Shown: positions 13,677 through 14,886 of the stretch, in pieces
How positions within the stretch are numbered: position 1 is the first letter of the stretch
Layout of the letters: the number at the start of each line of letters is the position of its first letter
Origin: an uncultured Fusobacterium sp.
Lineage (GTDB): Bacteria > Fusobacteriota > Fusobacteriia > Fusobacteriales > Fusobacteriaceae
Assembly (NCBI GenBank): GCA_900545035.1
Contig: UQXM01000027.1
Span: 1 to 14,886 of the forward strand
Direction: 5' to 3'
Length of the DNA: 14,886 bases
Program-made: the position numbers and the translations under genes
The notes under the pieces: generated by a model
What the model was told of the DNA's origin: nothing
The model's database searches: none
The model's input: the letters and a program-made list of their open reading frames with translations, nothing else

Positions 13677-14776
13677 TATTTTGCCTCCCAAGTTACAAGC
13701 CTTTTATAAAGGTCTATATATTTTTGTGCAGTTATTTTTATGTCATACAAACTGCTCTTTTTTATACCTGAATTTTTTATTTTTTCATACATATCATTTC
13801 TTTCAAGAGAGAAAATTATTTTAGCAAGCCCTTTAAAATCTCCCACAGAAAATAATATTCCTCCGTCTTTCACTACTTCTGCAAGTCCGGGTACATCTGT
13901 TGCAATTGTGGGAACTCCTGCACTCATAGATTCAAGAGCCGTAATACCGAATCCCTCAAAAACAGAAGACTGTACAGAAACATAAGATGTTTTTAAAAGA
14001 TCCGGAATATCTTTTCTCACTCCTAAGAAAAATACCCTTGATGAAAGATTTTTTTCTTTTACAAGATTTTCAAGTTCCTCTTTTCTTTCACCATCCCCAA
14101 CTAATACAAGTTTATAAATTTTCGGCAGAAATTCCAAAGATTTTATAACTGTATCTTGGTCTTTTGCTTTATGAAATCTTGAAATCATAATAATTATTTT
14201 ATCATCTTTATGAAGTCCGTATTCTGATAAATCTATTTTTTTCCCTTGAGAAAATCTGCTTAAATCAACACCGTTTTCAATTATTTCAAATCTTTTGGGA
14301 TTTCCGCCAATCCATTCTTTCAAACAATTTTCTGTAGCGGGAGATATTGAAATAATTTTTTTATAAGGTTTATAAATAAATCTGTCTATTATTTTAAATA
14401 TCATTTTTTGGCGTCTATTATTTGATGTGCTGTGTTCTGTTGTTATATACACTCTCTTTTTGGAAAAATCTATTCTTGAGGCAAGACTTGTCCAATATTG
14501 TGCATGAGTAAGATGAGAATGGACAACATCAAATTTTCCTTTTTTAGCATATTTTTTTATTTCAAACATATTTTTCCATGCAGAAATAGAATTATATTTT
14601 GAAATATGCACTTCTACACCTGATTTTTTTAAATTTTCCAAAAATACAGCATTTATATCAGACATAATAAGAAGCTCCACATGATATCCCAAAGATATCT
14701 GTGCAGGAATAAGTTCTGTTAAAAGTTTTTCCGCTCCTCCCAGTTCAAGAGAAGTTATAGTGTGAAGTATTTTCAT
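13676..14776 (-). CDS. Glycosyltransferase family 4
   Basis: A 366-residue GT-B retaining glycosyltransferase of the polysaccharide operon. The N-terminal domain starts with the glycine-rich acceptor loop TSLELGGAEKLLTEL at 8-22 and includes VVHSHLTHA at 84-92 and TTEHS at 112-116. The C-terminal donor domain has ENGVDLSRF at 167-175, ISRFHKAKDQDTVI at 198-211, LVGDGERKEEL at 225-235, and the EX7E motif Glu274/Glu282 in FEGFGITALESMSAG. It has no membrane segment. The ATG overlaps the stop of the truncated upstream gene by four bases, with GGTG as ribosome site, and its own stop overlaps the polymerase start by one base, so it sits in the middle of a tightly coupled unit. Donor sugar unknown. 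Confidence 0.94.
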   Translation of the reverse strand: MKILHTITSLELGGAEKLLTELIPAQISLGYHVELLIMSDINAVFLENLKKSGVEVHISKYNSISAWKNMFEIKKYAKKGKFDVVHSHLTHAQYWTSLASRIDFSKKRVYITTEHSTSNNRRQKMIFKIIDRFIYKPYKKIISISPATENCLKEWIGGNPKRFEIIENGVDLSRFSQGKKIDLSEYGLHKDDKIIIMISRFHKAKDQDTVIKSLEFLPKIYKLVLVGDGERKEELENLVKEKNLSSRVFFLGVRKDIPDLLKTSYVSVQSSVFEGFGITALESMSAGVPTIATDVPGLAEVVKDGGILFSVGDFKGLAKIIFSLERNDMYEKIKNSGIKKSSLYDIKITAQKYIDLYKRLVTWEAK

Positions 14777-14886
14777 TTTATCACCTTATAAAATTTTGTC
14801 TGTAAATATCTTAAAAAGAATTTTATCTTTGCAGATAAGGGGATATCATATGTCAACATATCCTTATAATAAACCCCAAAGCCTTG
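14773..14886 (-). CDS. C-terminal end of an upstream gene, cut by the window edge
   Basis: Thirty-seven codons and a TGA are open on the minus strand from the right edge, ending K-F-Y-K-V-I-K. The TGA overlaps the ATG of the following GT4 by four bases (ATGA at 14773-14776), the same arrangement seen at two other junctions in the window, which supports a real gene. The visible tail (YYKDMLTYDIPLSAKIKFF, then RYLQTKFYKVIK) is basic and aromatic and resembles the tails of membrane-associated family 2 glycosyltransferases, but this is too short for assignment. It shows that the polysaccharide operon continues to the right. Confidence 0.65.
   Translation of the reverse strand, partial: QGFGVYYKDMLTYDIPLSAKIKFFLRYLQTKFYKVIK

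Noticed and set aside
12483..13691. TTG start for the polymerase at 13691
   Set aside because: The ATG at 13676 has GGGAGG at ideal spacing and makes a one-base TAATG overlap with the preceding stop; the TTG would place the start inside the ribosome site region of that arrangement.
1..14886. CRISPR array, tRNA, rRNA or complete insertion sequence
   Set aside because: No regularly spaced direct repeats, no cloverleaf-type sequence and no transposase gene with terminal repeats were seen on either strand.

Overview
The window is AT-rich bacterial DNA with densely packed, overlapping genes, strong AGGAGG-type ribosome sites, and codon choice dominated by A/T-ending codons and AGA for arginine. 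Together with the gene set ([FeFe]-hydrogenase maturase HydG, a clostridial-type two-domain radical SAM protein, a POT peptide transporter and a Wzx/Wzy polysaccharide locus), this fits an anaerobic fermenter, most likely a Fusobacterium or close relative. The taxon is inferred; there is no rRNA or other marker to prove it. Layout, left to right: (1) 96-4724, minus strand, a five-gene run read right to left: a TruA-like pseudouridine synthase carrying a C-terminal KH domain, a small HD-domain protein, a TIGR03960-type radical SAM protein, uracil-DNA glycosylase (ung), and an unknown secreted protein whose best start codon is out of frame by one base at an A6 tract. A good promoter (TTGAAG-18-TATAAT) sits just upstream of the first gene. 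(2) 4793-6136, minus strand, a shortened POT-family peptide transporter. (3) 6137-6327, a divergent intergenic region with promoters both ways and a small palindrome. (4) 6328-7740, plus strand, hydG standing alone, without hydE, hydF or a hydrogenase in the window. (5) 7764-7800, a bidirectional hairpin terminator separating hydG from the next block. (6) 7786-14886, minus strand, the distal part of a surface-polysaccharide (O-antigen or capsule) operon read right to left: the tail of an unidentified gene cut by the window edge, a GT4 glycosyltransferase, an EpsG-type polymerase (Wzy), a 203-base gap holding a cluster of palindromes, a second GT4, a GT2, a GT52 sialyltransferase-like enzyme, and a Wzx flippase. 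How the parts work together: in block 6 the glycosyltransferases would build an oligosaccharide on undecaprenyl phosphate, Wzx would move it across the inner membrane and Wzy would polymerise it; the initiating phosphosugar transferase and nucleotide-sugar synthesis genes must lie outside the window. In block 1, a pseudouridine synthase-like protein with an RNA-binding domain, a radical SAM enzyme and an HD phosphohydrolase are packed with overlaps or gaps of a few bases, suggesting a shared job, possibly in RNA modification; ung and the secreted protein may simply ride on the same transcript. No tRNA, rRNA, CRISPR array or complete insertion sequence was seen.
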